Below are positions 53,979 through 63,020 of a stretch of DNA of 64,000 nt, piece after piece. The position numbers were made by a program, and so were the translations under genes. Source of the DNA: CAZAZQ01 sp964489705 (GTDB lineage Bacteria > Zixibacteria > MSB-5A5 > GN15 > FEB-12). The stretch covers positions 1 through 64,000 of the forward strand of contig CAZAZQ010000004.1 of assembly GCA_964489705.1 (NCBI GenBank), in the 5' to 3' direction. Each line of letters starts with the position of its first letter. The first letter of the stretch is position 1. The notes under the pieces are model-generated. The model ran no database searches, was not told where the DNA came from, and worked only from the letters and a program-made list of their open reading frames with translations.

Positions 53979-54674
53979 ATGAGAAAAGCAGGTTTAATCG
54001 CATTGATGGCGGTGGTTTTTACGTTGGGATATGTGGGCTGTTCCAAAAGTGAGAAAAAGGCGGAACCCCAGCAGAAAAAAGAGAATCCCGCAACGGTGGT
54101 GGAATCCGAACATTACAATTACGACAGCCTGGCAACCGTCACCCATCCCATCCGCAACAAAGACAACAAATTCGTCACGCTCGTGACGGATTTCGGCAAG
54201 ATGACTTTGGAATTGTACCATGACGTAGCTCCGGCTCATGCCGACTCGTTCCTTGCCCGTACCAAGGAAGGTTTCTACGACAGCACTATCTTCCATCGGG
54301 TTATCGATAGATTTATGATTCAAGGCGGCGACCCGACCGGAACCGGCACCGGGCGCACCGGTTATACTCTCAAGGCAGAGTTCTCCGACTTGCCGCACAA
54401 AGAGGGCACCCTGTCGATGGCGCGGGCGTTGGATCCCAATTCGGCTTCCTGCCAGTTCTTTATCTGCTTGGACAGCAACCGGATTACCGCTTCGTTGGAC
54501 GGCAAGTACACGATTTTCGGGCAGTTGATAAAGGGATATGACGTTCTGCATAAGATTGGCTCGGTGGAGTGTGTTGCCAACCCGAGCAACCCGCGGGAGA
54601 CCTCGAAGCCGAAAAAAGATGTGTACTTGATTCGGGCGTACGTTTCCGACGCCGAGGGGAACGAGCTCCCCTGA
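53979..54674 (+). CDS. Cyclophilin-type peptidyl-prolyl cis-trans isomerase, lipoprotein
   Basis: 231 residues. Signal with lipobox YVGC (TLGYVGCSKSEKK). Cyclophilin domain about 60-225: VTDFGKMTLELYHDVAPAHADSFL, FHRVIDRFMIQGGDPTGTGTG (catalytic Arg in FHRV), GTLSMARALDPNSASCQFFICL. Catalyses proline isomerisation in folding proteins in the periplasm or at the outer membrane. The charged linker EKKAEPQQKKENP follows the lipid anchor. Confidence 0.94.
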   Translation: MRKAGLIALMAVVFTLGYVGCSKSEKKAEPQQKKENPATVVESEHYNYDSLATVTHPIRNKDNKFVTLVTDFGKMTLELYHDVAPAHADSFLARTKEGFYDSTIFHRVIDRFMIQGGDPTGTGTGRTGYTLKAEFSDLPHKEGTLSMARALDPNSASCQFFICLDSNRITASLDGKYTIFGQLIKGYDVLHKIGSVECVANPSNPRETSKPKKDVYLIRAYVSDAEGNELP

Positions 54675-54864
54675 GGCGACGGGAAGAAGAAGCGGTTATA
54701 TCATTTTTCAGGAAAAACGTTTCCTCGCGGCCGGCCAGAGTGGTTCTTCTCATCGGGATGGTGAGGAGAGATCGCCTGTGGCTTTTGGGTGAAGTTCCGG
54801 CAACCTCTTTTCGAAAGGGGGCGGCGGCGATTTTCGGGAACCGGCTGGGGGAAACGTCGTTACC

Positions 54865-56025
54865 ATGAATATGAATCCTCGGAAAATCGTCGTTTTGGGT
54901 TCGACCGGCTCCATCGGTCGTTCTACCCTTGATGTTGTCACCAAGCATCCCGGTGCTTTCGAAGTGCTGGCGCTGGCGGCGTATGCCAATGTGGAGCTGT
55001 TGGCGGAACAATATCGACGCTTTCGGCCTCAGTATCTCTGCGTGGTTGACGAAACCTCCCGGGCTGACTTGCAAGAGTGGCTTTCCGGCGAACCGGTGCG
55101 GATTCTTGTCGGCGCCGAGGAAATGCTCCACTTGACGACGTTGAGGGGAACGGACATTGTCGTCAATGCGGTGGTGGGGGCAGCCGGTTTGCGCGCCTCT
55201 CTGGAGACCATCAAGCAAGGAAGAAAGCTGGCGTTGGCGAACAAAGAGTCGCTGGTCGCCGGGGGACCGTTGTTCGAGCCGTTGATGAAAAGAAACGGCG
55301 GCGTGATACTTCCCATCGACTCGGAACACTCGGCAATTTGGCAAGCTCTGGCGGCGGGGGCGCCGAATGAAGTGAAATCGATTATTCTCACGGCGTCGGG
55401 CGGTCCGTTTCGCGAATACCCCAAGGAAAAATTTGCCGACATCACTCCCGATCAGGCGCTGGCGCACCCGACGTGGAAAATGGGCGCCAAAATCACTATC
55501 GACTCGGCAACGATGGTCAACAAAGGATTGGAAATTATCGAAGCGGTCGCTTTGTTTTCTCAACCGCCGGAAAAAATCAAGGTGGTTATACACCCGCAGT
55601 CGATTGTTCATTCGATGGTGGAGTTTGTCGACAGCTCGATTATCGCCCAGCTTTCCCAGCCGGATATGCGTCTGCCCATTACGTACGCCCTCTTTTGGCC
55701 CCACCGAGTGCCGTCGGATTTCGGGCGGCTTGACATTTATTCCCTCTCGTCGCTGACTTTCGAGGAGCCGGATAAAGAGCGTTTTCCCGCGCTGGCGCTG
55801 GCATACGAGGTCGCCACAACCGGCGGGACGGCTCCGGCGGTGTTCAACGCCGCCAACGAAGTAGCGGTGGAAGCGTTTTTGAAACAATCTATTCGTTTCC
55901 CGGATATAACCGATGTTATTGAATATACGGTCAACAAAATACCTGTTGTCTCGCGTCCCGATTTGAGTGATATTTTAGCTGCGGATGCCGAAGCTCGGGT
56001 AACGGCAAAAGGAAGGATTGGATAA
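54865..56025 (+). CDS. dxr: 1-deoxy-D-xylulose 5-phosphate reductoisomerase
   Basis: 386 residues. Second step of the non-mevalonate isoprenoid pathway. NADPH loop IVVLGSTGSIGRST (8-21), NKESLVAGG, the metal/substrate segment PIDSEHSAIWQ and SGGPFREYP, TWKMGAKITIDSATMVNKGLEIIEA. The start could be the ATG at 54865 or 54871 (MNMN). rseP starts 5 bp after the stop, the common dxr-rseP pair; the usual upstream uppS/cdsA genes are absent. Confidence 0.97.
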   Translation: MNMNPRKIVVLGSTGSIGRSTLDVVTKHPGAFEVLALAAYANVELLAEQYRRFRPQYLCVVDETSRADLQEWLSGEPVRILVGAEEMLHLTTLRGTDIVVNAVVGAAGLRASLETIKQGRKLALANKESLVAGGPLFEPLMKRNGGVILPIDSEHSAIWQALAAGAPNEVKSIILTASGGPFREYPKEKFADITPDQALAHPTWKMGAKITIDSATMVNKGLEIIEAVALFSQPPEKIKVVIHPQSIVHSMVEFVDSSIIAQLSQPDMRLPITYALFWPHRVPSDFGRLDIYSLSSLTFEEPDKERFPALALAYEVATTGGTAPAVFNAANEVAVEAFLKQSIRFPDITDVIEYTVNKIPVVSRPDLSDILAADAEARVTAKGRIG

Positions 56026-56030
56026 GCGAC

Positions 56031-57101
56031 ATGTTGGTCAGTGCCGCCGCTTTTATTTTTGTACTTGGGATTTTAATCTTTTTCCATGAACTTGGGCATT
56101 TTTTGGTCGCCAAAAAAGTCGGCATCCGGGTCGAGCGGTTCTCTCTGGGATTTCCGCCCCATATACTTTCCAAGAAAATCGGAGAGACCACCTACAGCAT
56201 CGGCATTATCCCGCTGGGAGGCTATGTCAAGATGGCGGGAGAAAACCCCACCGAGGAAGCTACCGGAGCCCCCGACGAGTTTATGTCGAAAAGTGTCGAA
56301 AAGCGGGCGGCGGTTATTTTTGCCGGTCCTTTCATGAATTACTTTTTGGCGATACTCATCTTGGTGGGCATTCTGTATTTCGGCGGCAAGCCGATTCTGG
56401 ATGAGCATCGGGTGGAAATTCTCCAGGTCAACCCCGATTCGCCGGCAGAACAAGCCGGTTTGAAGGAAGGCGACGAAATCATCGCCGTCGACGGGATTCC
56501 GGTGCATAAGTCGGATTCTTTGAGTATGTTGATTCATTCCAAGCCGAACCAGCCGGTTCTCTTGACGTGGGTGCATGAAGGGGATACGATTACCGATACC
56601 ATCGTTCCCCGGAAAGGGGAAATCCCGAGTCTGGACGGTTCGGTCGATTCGGTCGGCTTGATTGGGGTCATTCTGGGACAGAAAATTATCGGCTACGAGC
56701 GCACCGGTTTATGGGAAGCGACCAAGAACGGCTTTCTCACTACCCATGTGATAGTGTGGCAGACGGTAGTCTTCGTCAAAAAATATATCACCGGCGAGAT
56801 ATCTCCCAAGTTGGTCGGGGGACCTTTGTTTATTGCCCAGCAATCGGGAAAAGAAGCCCGCAAAGGCGCTTCGGCGCTGTTTTTCTTCATGGCGTTGCTG
56901 TCGGTCAACTTGGCGGTATTGAATGTCCTTCCGATTCCGGTGCTGGACGGAGGGCATTTGGTCTTTTTGCTCGTCGAAAAAATCCGCGGTTCGCCGGTGT
57001 CGATGCGGGTACGGGTGGTCGCCCAGCAAATCGGCATTATTTTGCTGTTGGGATTGATAGTGTTTGTAACATATAATGATATCTTGCGTTTCTTTGAGTG
57101 A
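56031..57101 (+). CDS. rseP: Site-2 intramembrane metalloprotease RseP
   Basis: 356 residues. Zinc motif FFHELGHFLVAKK (HExxH) in the first helix, one PDZ domain about 120-205 (VNPDSPAEQAGLKEGDEIIAVDG), and the last ligand motif LAVLNVLPIPVLDGGHLVFLL. Cleaves membrane-bound anti-sigma factors or signal peptides. One PDZ domain rather than the two of E. coli. Confidence 0.96.
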   Translation: MLVSAAAFIFVLGILIFFHELGHFLVAKKVGIRVERFSLGFPPHILSKKIGETTYSIGIIPLGGYVKMAGENPTEEATGAPDEFMSKSVEKRAAVIFAGPFMNYFLAILILVGILYFGGKPILDEHRVEILQVNPDSPAEQAGLKEGDEIIAVDGIPVHKSDSLSMLIHSKPNQPVLLTWVHEGDTITDTIVPRKGEIPSLDGSVDSVGLIGVILGQKIIGYERTGLWEATKNGFLTTHVIVWQTVVFVKKYITGEISPKLVGGPLFIAQQSGKEARKGASALFFFMALLSVNLAVLNVLPIPVLDGGHLVFLLVEKIRGSPVSMRVRVVAQQIGIILLLGLIVFVTYNDILRFFE

Positions 57102-57245
57102 AGGAAAGGAGAATTCTACGCGGACAGGAGTGAGAAATTTCCTGCCTCGGGAAATCGGGAAAAACGTATAAGCAACGAAGGATGAAAAAAGGCGCCCTCT
57201 TCGGTGACAATCGGGAAAGGCGCCGGCGGTTCATACGAAAACGAT

Positions 57246-58013
57246 ATGGCACAAACAAAGAAAACCGGTCAAAAAGCTTCTCCCCGTCCTCAGAAACAAA
57301 GTTTCGGGGATAGTTTGTGGGACAATTTCAAACAGATTCTTATCGCCGTCGTTCTGGCACTTGTCATCAAAACGTCGATTGTCGAGGCGTATAAAATTCC
57401 CTCCCAATCGATGGAAGACACCTTGTTGGTGGGTGACTTTCTGCTGGCGAACAAGTTTTTGTACGGCGCCCGTGTGCCGTTGATGAATTGGCGTCTCCCG
57501 GCGATTCGAGAGCCGCAACGGGGGGATGTCGTTATCTTCATTTATCCCGTCGACGGCATCACCAAGTATATCAAGCGCTGCGTGGCGGTCGGCGGGGATA
57601 CGGTGGAAGTGAGAAACAAGGTGCTGTACGTGAACGGAAAAAAGTTTCCCGATCCCGAACATGCCAAGTATATCGACACGACGCTTGACGGGCGGCAGAT
57701 TATTCAGCCGCGCCGTCCCGGCGGTATTGACAGCCGCGACAATTTCGGTCCCTATGTCGTCCCACACGACCGTTTCTTTATGATGGGCGATAATCGGGAC
57801 AACTCGTACGATTCACGCTACTGGGGAGCGGTACCGCGGGAACTCATTTTAGGGAAAGCCCTTATCATCCACTGGTCGTGGGATGACGATAAATTCCCCT
57901 CACCGCCGGTGTCGCTCGGCGATCCGTTGTCGGTGCCGCGGTTGTTTATCTTTAATGCGGTGCATTTCTTTCAGAAGGTTCGCTGGCACCGCTTGTTCCG
58001 GGTGATTACATAA
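57246..58013 (+). CDS. lepB: Signal peptidase I
   Basis: 255 residues. Start taken at the ATG 57246 (MAQTKKTG); the frame opens at a GTG at 57204, but no ribosome site is convincing for either. One membrane helix (QILIAVVLALVIKTSIVEAY). Ser55 in IPSQSMEDTLLVGD and Lys110 in ITKYIKRCVAVGGD form the catalytic dyad; box E GDNRDNSYDSRYWG follows. Removes signal peptides from exported proteins, relevant to the many secreted proteins here. Confidence 0.96.
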   Translation: MAQTKKTGQKASPRPQKQSFGDSLWDNFKQILIAVVLALVIKTSIVEAYKIPSQSMEDTLLVGDFLLANKFLYGARVPLMNWRLPAIREPQRGDVVIFIYPVDGITKYIKRCVAVGGDTVEVRNKVLYVNGKKFPDPEHAKYIDTTLDGRQIIQPRRPGGIDSRDNFGPYVVPHDRFFMMGDNRDNSYDSRYWGAVPRELILGKALIIHWSWDDDKFPSPPVSLGDPLSVPRLFIFNAVHFFQKVRWHRLFRVIT

Positions 58014-58093
58014 GAGGGTTGAAAAATGAAAAGGAAAATGAGTATACGTGCCGGTTGTGCTACAGGTCAGTTGATATGTGGAGGAACTCTCTC

Positions 58094-58807
58094 ATGAGAA
58101 AGATGGTGTATCTGAGTCTGCTCGGATGGTTTGTCTTGAGCTGGGGTGGGCAGGCATATGCCAAGCCTGCCGTTGAGATTGTCAATCCTTTTTTCGATTT
58201 TGGAAAAGTCTGCCAACATGCGGTCGTTGCCCATACCTTCTGGATTAAATCGACGGGAGACGATACGTTGAAAATTCTCAAGGTGGTTCCCGGCTGCGGG
58301 TGCACCAAGGCGCCGTTGGAGGATTCCGTTATCGCTCCCGGGGACAGCACCTCTATTGAGATTTTCTTTTCGACTCGCTCGTTTCGGGGAATAGTTTCCA
58401 AACGTCCTTACATAGAAACCAACGCCGGTGAGGAAAAAGTATACCTGAAAATTCGTGCCGAGTTGCTGCCGGAGCCGGATACGGCGAAGCCGTTGACTTT
58501 GAGCCCGTATGATTTGGATGTATCGCAGTTTACCTCCAAACCGCGCCGGAAAGCAAAGTTCTTGATTCAAAATAAGAGCGAACGGGACTACAAGTTGACG
58601 TTGATTGACTGGCCGAAGAAATATTTCGATGTGGAACTGCCCAAGAAAGTGAAGGCGGGCGAAACAGTCGAAGGCATGGTTATTGTTCATAAGGACGCCG
58701 TGGATAAAGAGTTCAAGCAGTCGTTGACGTTTGAGTTGGATGATGAAAATCACACCCGCTACACCTTGCCGGTTTCCCGGGTGGTGCGGATAAAAGACAA
58801 AAAGTAA
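58094..58807 (+). CDS. DUF1573 family exported protein
   Basis: 237 residues. The ATG at 58094 is chosen for GGAGG about 9 nt upstream and the signal peptide RKMVYLSLLGWFVLSWGGQAYA; the frame is open 25 codons upstream without support. DUF1573 domain about 25-125 (FFDFGKVCQHAVVAHTFWIKSTGDDTLKI, VPGCGCTKAP), an ASH-like beta sandwich, and a second sandwich to the end. Structural or binding role unknown. Confidence 0.9.
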   Translation: MRKMVYLSLLGWFVLSWGGQAYAKPAVEIVNPFFDFGKVCQHAVVAHTFWIKSTGDDTLKILKVVPGCGCTKAPLEDSVIAPGDSTSIEIFFSTRSFRGIVSKRPYIETNAGEEKVYLKIRAELLPEPDTAKPLTLSPYDLDVSQFTSKPRRKAKFLIQNKSERDYKLTLIDWPKKYFDVELPKKVKAGETVEGMVIVHKDAVDKEFKQSLTFELDDENHTRYTLPVSRVVRIKDKK

Positions 58808-58835
58808 CGCTTTACAACCAAAGTACTTTTCCAAC

Positions 58836-58869
58836 AGTCCTTCTCTCGAGGTCGAGAGGAGGACTTTTT
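58836..58869 (+). terminator. Terminator of the lepB / DUF1573 unit
   Basis: 13-bp stem 58836-58848 / 58853-58865 with one G-T pair, loop AGGT, TTTTT. Confidence 0.92.
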
Positions 58870-58922
58870 AGTTCCGCTTGAGTTGCCGATTCGGATAGGC
58901 ACGGATACGTGCACTGAACCCA

Positions 58923-59837
58923 TCATTCATGAACATACAACCGGCGGGCTTTGTAGTCGATGGTGAGTTTATGCCCGGCGAGGAAAGTAGCGCCGATGAT
59001 TCCTTCAAAGGAGTCATTGCGAAGGGAGTTTTGAAAATCGGACAGGTCGGTGATGAGAACGGTGACCCCGGAAGTACTCAGTCCTTTCCCGACGCTCATC
59101 TCCGGCACGATTGCCCGACTGTTCTCTTTGGCGGCTATACCGATGCGACGGGCAAGCGACGGGGTTATGGAGGTGTAAGAAGCGCAGTAGTCGAGTATCA
59201 TAGGGACGGTGACTTCGTTGTTGAAAGTAACATCGACAAGGATGAAATGGCGGAGCATGGAAAAGCGTATCGGTCGCCGGGAAGCGTTGCTGCGATTTCT
59301 CAAAAACGACGGGGGGCTCATGTCCAAGGTGAGGGCATGCTTCGGATAATCAACCGTAACGTAAAACCGCCGCAGAACACTGTAGCCGATCAAGCCGTCG
59401 GGATAGCCCCATTCTTTTTCTTTGATGAAATTTTTCATGTTGATGGCGGTGGCTTCCAGATTGTACAGGCTTTCCGAGCCGATGCGTAATGAACGCAGGG
59501 AGACGGTGGAAGCGCCGCTGGTGCCGTCGATGCCGACCACGGAACGCTGGGGCGGAGAAGCGGTGAAGGTAAGCCCGTTTTGAAACGCAAAGCTGCTGTC
59601 GATATACAGTCGGTCGGCGCCGGTGTCGATGCCGAAGGTTCCCTTGACGCGCCCGTCAAGAGTCACTTGAACTTCCACCAACCCTCTGCCGGGATTGAAA
59701 GAAACGGTCTCGGCGACGGCAGGAGCGGTCAGGGCAAGCAGCAGCAATATGTATACGCCGAGAACATGTCCGCTCTTCCTTTCGCAGAACGTCTTTTCTC
59801 TCCTGCTGAGAGGGAGCGGGAAGAATTGTTTGTTCAT
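58923..59837 (-). CDS. Two-lobed retropepsin-like aspartic protease family protein
   Basis: 304 residues. The ATG at 59837 follows AAAGG (6 nt). An N-terminal signal/anchor helix (HVLGVYILLLLALTAPAVA) follows a charged 23-residue segment. First lobe: IDTGADRLYID (Asp71) and flap-end motif DGLIGYSVLRRFYVTVDY. Second lobe: LDYCASYTSIT (Asp216; Gly replaced by Cys, Thr by Tyr) and EGIIGATFLAGHKLTIDY. It resembles a fused dimer of retropepsin-like domains, with the second site probably impaired. It starts 2 bp after the cysE stop; the link to cysteine synthesis is unexplained. Confidence 0.85.
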   Translation of the reverse strand: MNKQFFPLPLSRREKTFCERKSGHVLGVYILLLLALTAPAVAETVSFNPGRGLVEVQVTLDGRVKGTFGIDTGADRLYIDSSFAFQNGLTFTASPPQRSVVGIDGTSGASTVSLRSLRIGSESLYNLEATAINMKNFIKEKEWGYPDGLIGYSVLRRFYVTVDYPKHALTLDMSPPSFLRNRSNASRRPIRFSMLRHFILVDVTFNNEVTVPMILDYCASYTSITPSLARRIGIAAKENSRAIVPEMSVGKGLSTSGVTVLITDLSDFQNSLRNDSFEGIIGATFLAGHKLTIDYKARRLYVHE

Positions 59838-59839
59838 CG

Positions 59840-60409
59840 TCAACCTTTTGTGGTCTGCAAAGTCAAGACCGTTTTGGGCAGCTCTTCATTACAGAAAACA
59901 CCGTTTCGTTTGATGATGCGGGCGGGAGTTCCGGCAACGGTACAGTTTGAAGGGATATCCCGCATCACAACGAAACTGTTGGCGCCGATTTTGACGTTAT
60001 CGCCGACGGTGATGGGACCAAGCAAAATAGCGCCGGTGCCGACGAGAACGTTATTGCCCAAGGTAGGGTGACGTTTTCCCTTGTGTTTCCCCGTTCCGCC
60101 GAGGGTAACGTTGTGGAACAGGACGCAGTTGTCGCCTATTTCAGTCGTCTCACCGATGACCAAACCGGCGCCGTGGTCAACGAAAAAGCCTTTACCGATT
60201 TTTGCCCCCGGGTGGATTTCCAAGCCGGTCAAAAAGCGGACAATCTGGGAAAGCAGACGGGGGATGAACGGCACCCCCAATTTCCAGAGGAAGTGGTTCA
60301 GGCGATGGAAAGTGATGGCGTGAAAGCCGGGGTAGAGGAGGAACTCGATATTTCGAGCCGCCGGATCGTTGCGATAAATTGCCTTGATGTCTTCTATAAT
60401 TGCTAACAT
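59840..60409 (-). CDS. cysE: Serine O-acetyltransferase
   Basis: 189 residues, short bacterial type. An N-terminal helical part ([17 protein letters not shown]) is followed by left-handed beta-helix hexapeptides: [43 protein letters not shown], with the catalytic His in DHG and the acetyl-CoA segment [10 protein letters not shown]. Makes O-acetylserine for CysK. The C-terminus (LTLQTTKG) lacks the terminal Ile that docks in CysK in the classical complex. Confidence 0.95.
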   Translation of the reverse strand: MLAIIEDIKAIYRNDPAARNIEFLLYPGFHAITFHRLNHFLWKLGVPFIPRLLSQIVRFLTGLEIHPGAKIGKGFFVDHGAGLVIGETTEIGDNCVLFHNVTLGGTGKHKGKRHPTLGNNVLVGTGAILLGPITVGDNVKIGANSFVVMRDIPSNCTVAGTPARIIKRNGVFCNEELPKTVLTLQTTKG

Positions 60410-60505
60410 AGCCTCAGTTGTGCCGATTCCTTTTTGTTATGTTCGGTTTGAGCTGATCTCCGTTGACGTCCCAAATAAATATACACCGCTTCCCCTTCGA
60501 TGCAA

Positions 60506-61423
60506 TTATTGATTTTCGAACAGAGCCGTCGAAATGTACCGCTCGCCGGTATCCGGCAGCACCGCCACGACGGTTTTACCGGCGCCGATTTTTTCCGCTA
60601 CCCGCAGCGCCGCCCATGCCACCGCTCCGGAAGAGATACCGACTAAAATGCCCTCGAGACGAGCTATTTTTTTGGCGGTTTCAAAAGCATCCTCGTTGGT
60701 GACGGGGATGACTTCGTCAACGACCGACGGATTGTACGCTTTCGGAACAAAGCCCGCTCCGATACCCTGAATGGGGTGGGGTCCCGGTTCGCCGCCGGAG
60801 AGCACCGGCGAGGCTTGCGGCTCCACGGCATGGATAGTGCAGCCATACTTGTTTTTTAACACTTCGCCCGCGCCGCTGACGGTTCCCCCCGTGCCGACCC
60901 CGGCAACAAAAGCGTCGAGGGACAGCTCGCCCAGATCGGCGATGATTTCCTGCGCCGTCATCCGACGGTGGATTTCCGGGTTGGCGGGATTTTCGAACTG
61001 CGAGGGCATGAAGTACTTTTCTCCTTTGGCAAGCTCTTCCGCTTTTGCCACCGCTCCTTTCATTCCTTCCGGACCGGGGGTCAGCACAATCTCGGCGCCA
61101 AAGAATTTCAACAGCGCCCGCCGTTCGAGGCTCATGGTCTCCGGCATGGTGAACAAGCACGCATACCCTTTGGCGGCGGCAACCATAGCCAGGGCAATAC
61201 CGGTATTGCCGGAAGTCGGCTCCACAATCGTCATGCCGGGTTTCAGAATACCCTCTTGTTCCGCCTTCTCGATCATGGCTGCTCCGATTCGGTCTTTTAC
61301 GGAACTGCAGGGATTGAAACTCTCCAGCTTGGCGTAAACGGTAGCGGCGTTTGCCCCTATCAGCCGGTTGAGCCGAACCAACGGGGTCTTGCCGATGGCT
61401 TCAATAATGTTGTCGTACCTCAT
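60506..61423 (-). CDS. cysK: Cysteine synthase (O-acetylserine sulfhydrylase)
   Basis: 305 residues. PLP lysine 43 in [14 protein letters not shown], substrate loop [12 protein letters not shown], phosphate loop [29 protein letters not shown]. Forms cysteine from O-acetylserine and sulfide. First gene of cysK-cysE-protease; cysE starts 96 bp downstream. Confidence 0.96.
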   Translation of the reverse strand: MRYDNIIEAIGKTPLVRLNRLIGANAATVYAKLESFNPCSSVKDRIGAAMIEKAEQEGILKPGMTIVEPTSGNTGIALAMVAAAKGYACLFTMPETMSLERRALLKFFGAEIVLTPGPEGMKGAVAKAEELAKGEKYFMPSQFENPANPEIHRRMTAQEIIADLGELSLDAFVAGVGTGGTVSGAGEVLKNKYGCTIHAVEPQASPVLSGGEPGPHPIQGIGAGFVPKAYNPSVVDEVIPVTNEDAFETAKKIARLEGILVGISSGAVAWAALRVAEKIGAGKTVVAVLPDTGERYISTALFENQ

Positions 61424-61640
61424 GGTTATTCTCCTTTATCGACAGTTTTCCACTTTCTGCTTAATGTCGGCGCTGAAGGTCTGGATTTATCTGCTCATCA
61501 CCGTTCAATCAACTACGAAGAGATTTTCCCTTTGTTTGAGTATATCGACAAGAAAGGTACATGTTTTCCCCTTTTTGAAAAGGTTTTTCTTCGGAAAAAT
61601 TGGGTTTCCCGTCCTGGCATTTCCCTCTATATTCTCTCCC

Positions 61641-62360
61641 ATGGCGTTGTATGTTTTTTCCGATGCCCATCTGGGGGCAAATTCAAAGGCGCAAGAAGCG
61701 AATAAGATCGCCGCTTTGGCCTCTCTTTTCGACATGGTGAAAGCCGACGGTGACCGGCTGGTGATTTTGGGGGATTTGTTCGACTTTTGGTTTGAGTATA
61801 AACACGCCATTCCCAAAGAGCACCATGAAGTCTTATGGATGTTGACCGAGGTGATTCGGCGGGGAGTCCGAGTTGATTACGTCACCGGCAACCATGACTT
61901 TTGGATGGGCGATTACTTTTCTTCCCAAATGCACATTACCGTTCATCGAGATTTTTTCGATTTTGAGTACGAAGGAAAGAAACTGTTTGCCATCCACGGC
62001 GACGGACTGGCTCCCGCTGATGGCGGCTACCGCCTGCTCAAACGTATTTTGCGCCACCCTTTCAACGTCTGGCTCTATCGCAAGCTGCCGCCCGATTGGG
62101 CAATCCCGCTGGCGAAAAAGGTCTCCGGCTCTTCCCGGAACTACACTTCCCGCCGCGATAAGGATTTCCTCGCCGATTATGAAGCCTACGCCCGGGAGAA
62201 GCTCACGGCGGGATACGATATCGTCCTTATTGCCCATTTGCACATTCCGGTGATAAAACAACTGGCGGGAGGAGTGTATATCAACACCGGCGACTTCATC
62301 GAGCATTTCAGCTACGCCAAACTTTCCGACGGGGAAATCCGTTTGGAGTATATCAGCTGA
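61641..62360 (+). CDS. lpxH: UDP-2,3-diacylglucosamine diphosphatase (LpxH-like metallophosphatase)
   Basis: 239 residues from the ATG at 61641. Binuclear metal motifs: FSDAHLG (Asp8, His10), LGDLFDFWFEY (Asp45), GNHDFWMGDYF (Asn84, His85), HGDG and AHLHIPV. The DFW-F-Y and GNHDFW context is that of LpxH, lipid A synthesis step 4; a related LpxH2/LpxI-replacing metallophosphatase is possible. No Shine-Dalgarno is present; TATATT at 61628-61633 ends 7 nt before the ATG, so the mRNA may be leaderless. The open frame extends upstream to 61368 but overlaps cysK. Confidence 0.9.
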   Translation: MALYVFSDAHLGANSKAQEANKIAALASLFDMVKADGDRLVILGDLFDFWFEYKHAIPKEHHEVLWMLTEVIRRGVRVDYVTGNHDFWMGDYFSSQMHITVHRDFFDFEYEGKKLFAIHGDGLAPADGGYRLLKRILRHPFNVWLYRKLPPDWAIPLAKKVSGSSRNYTSRRDKDFLADYEAYAREKLTAGYDIVLIAHLHIPVIKQLAGGVYINTGDFIEHFSYAKLSDGEIRLEYIS

Positions 62361-62436
62361 GTTTATTGAGGTGATAGAGGTCGGGAAGATGGCTCTTCTC
62401 TACCCACCGCTTGCGGTGGGAAAAGGTAGAGGTATG

Positions 62437-62482
62437 AACCGGGCAGATAGGTAACAGAATAAACCGGGGAGATAGGTAACAG
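62437..62482 (+). repeat. Direct repeat pair, possible insertion-sequence end
   Basis: AACCGGG(C/G)AGATAGGTAACAG occurs at 62437-62457 and 62462-62482, one mismatch in 21 bp, 25-bp period. Paired copies of such AGATAGGTAACAG motifs resemble subterminal repeats at insertion-sequence ends, a recollection that needs checking. Confidence 0.6.
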
Positions 62483-62612
62483 GTTAGATTACGGTACGGA
62501 ACACAAGGAGGTGAATCGTGCCGTGGGAAGAGTAGGTTGTAGGGAAAGTCTCGAAGAGACCTGCCAAGGGGTGAAAAAATAATGGTGTCAGGTCTGTACC
62601 AGACCTGTCCTG

Positions 62613-62756
62613 AGACCGTTCTATCAACGACTACTCAAAAACGGAAAACCAAAAAAACTCGCCCTCATCGCCGCCATGCGAAAGTTGCTGCTCATCTGCA
62701 GAGCAATCCTTATTACCCAAAAACCTTTCAACCCTAAACTAAACCTTGACTCTTAA
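62613..62756 (+). pseudogene. C-terminal remnant of an IS110-family transposase
   Basis: The frame from 62613 to the TAA at 62754-62756 reads RPFYQRLLKNGKPKKLALIA, then AMRKLLLICRAILITQKPF and NPKLNLDS. The FY.RL...GK..K.AL.A.MRKLL pattern is the hallmark of the C-terminal end of IS110/IS1111-family transposases (Transposase_20 part). The N-terminal DEDD domain is absent, so it is a dead fragment. Confidence 0.8.
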
Positions 62757-62798
62757 GACGGTATCTACGAGATTTTGAGGAGAGTGAGAGGCAAAGGC

Positions 62799-63014
62799 AT
62801 GATACCACAACTCGGAAAAGCACTCATCATGATGGGAGCAGTTTTGGTCGTTGTCGGAGTGGTATTTCTCTTTTTCGATAAACTTCCTTTCTTGGGGAAA
62901 CTGCCGGGTGACATAACTTATCGCAAAGGCAACTTTACCTTCTACATGCCGCTTGCCACCATGCTGCTGCTTTCGGTGGTGCTGACCATTCTGTTGAATC
63001 TCTTTCGAAAATAA
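62799..63014 (+). CDS. DUF2905 family small membrane protein
   Basis: 71 residues. Starts MIPQLGKALIMMGAVLVVVGVVFLF; two membrane helices with the conserved link FFDKLPFLGKLPGDITYRKGNFTFYMPLATML between them, typical of DUF2905. Function unknown. GAGAGG lies 8 nt before the ATG. It is 6 bp upstream of queA, probably one transcript. Confidence 0.92.
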   Translation: MIPQLGKALIMMGAVLVVVGVVFLFFDKLPFLGKLPGDITYRKGNFTFYMPLATMLLLSVVLTILLNLFRK

Positions 63015-63020
63015 ACACCT

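Larger units (their letters stand above)
62361..62798. other. Non-coding region with mobile-element debris
   Basis: 438 bp without an intact gene. It holds a GC hairpin CCCACCGC-TT-GCGGTGGG (62403-62420), paired direct repeats (62437-62482), a hairpin CAGGTCTG-TAC-CAGACCTG (62589-62607), a Shine-Dalgarno-like AAGGAGGTGAATCGTG (62505-62520) with only a short frame after it, and a transposase remnant. Confidence 0.7.

Noticed and set aside
54484..55887. 467-codon minus-strand open frame opposite dxr
   Set aside because: dxr has every family motif; the antisense translation is Arg/His-rich and featureless.
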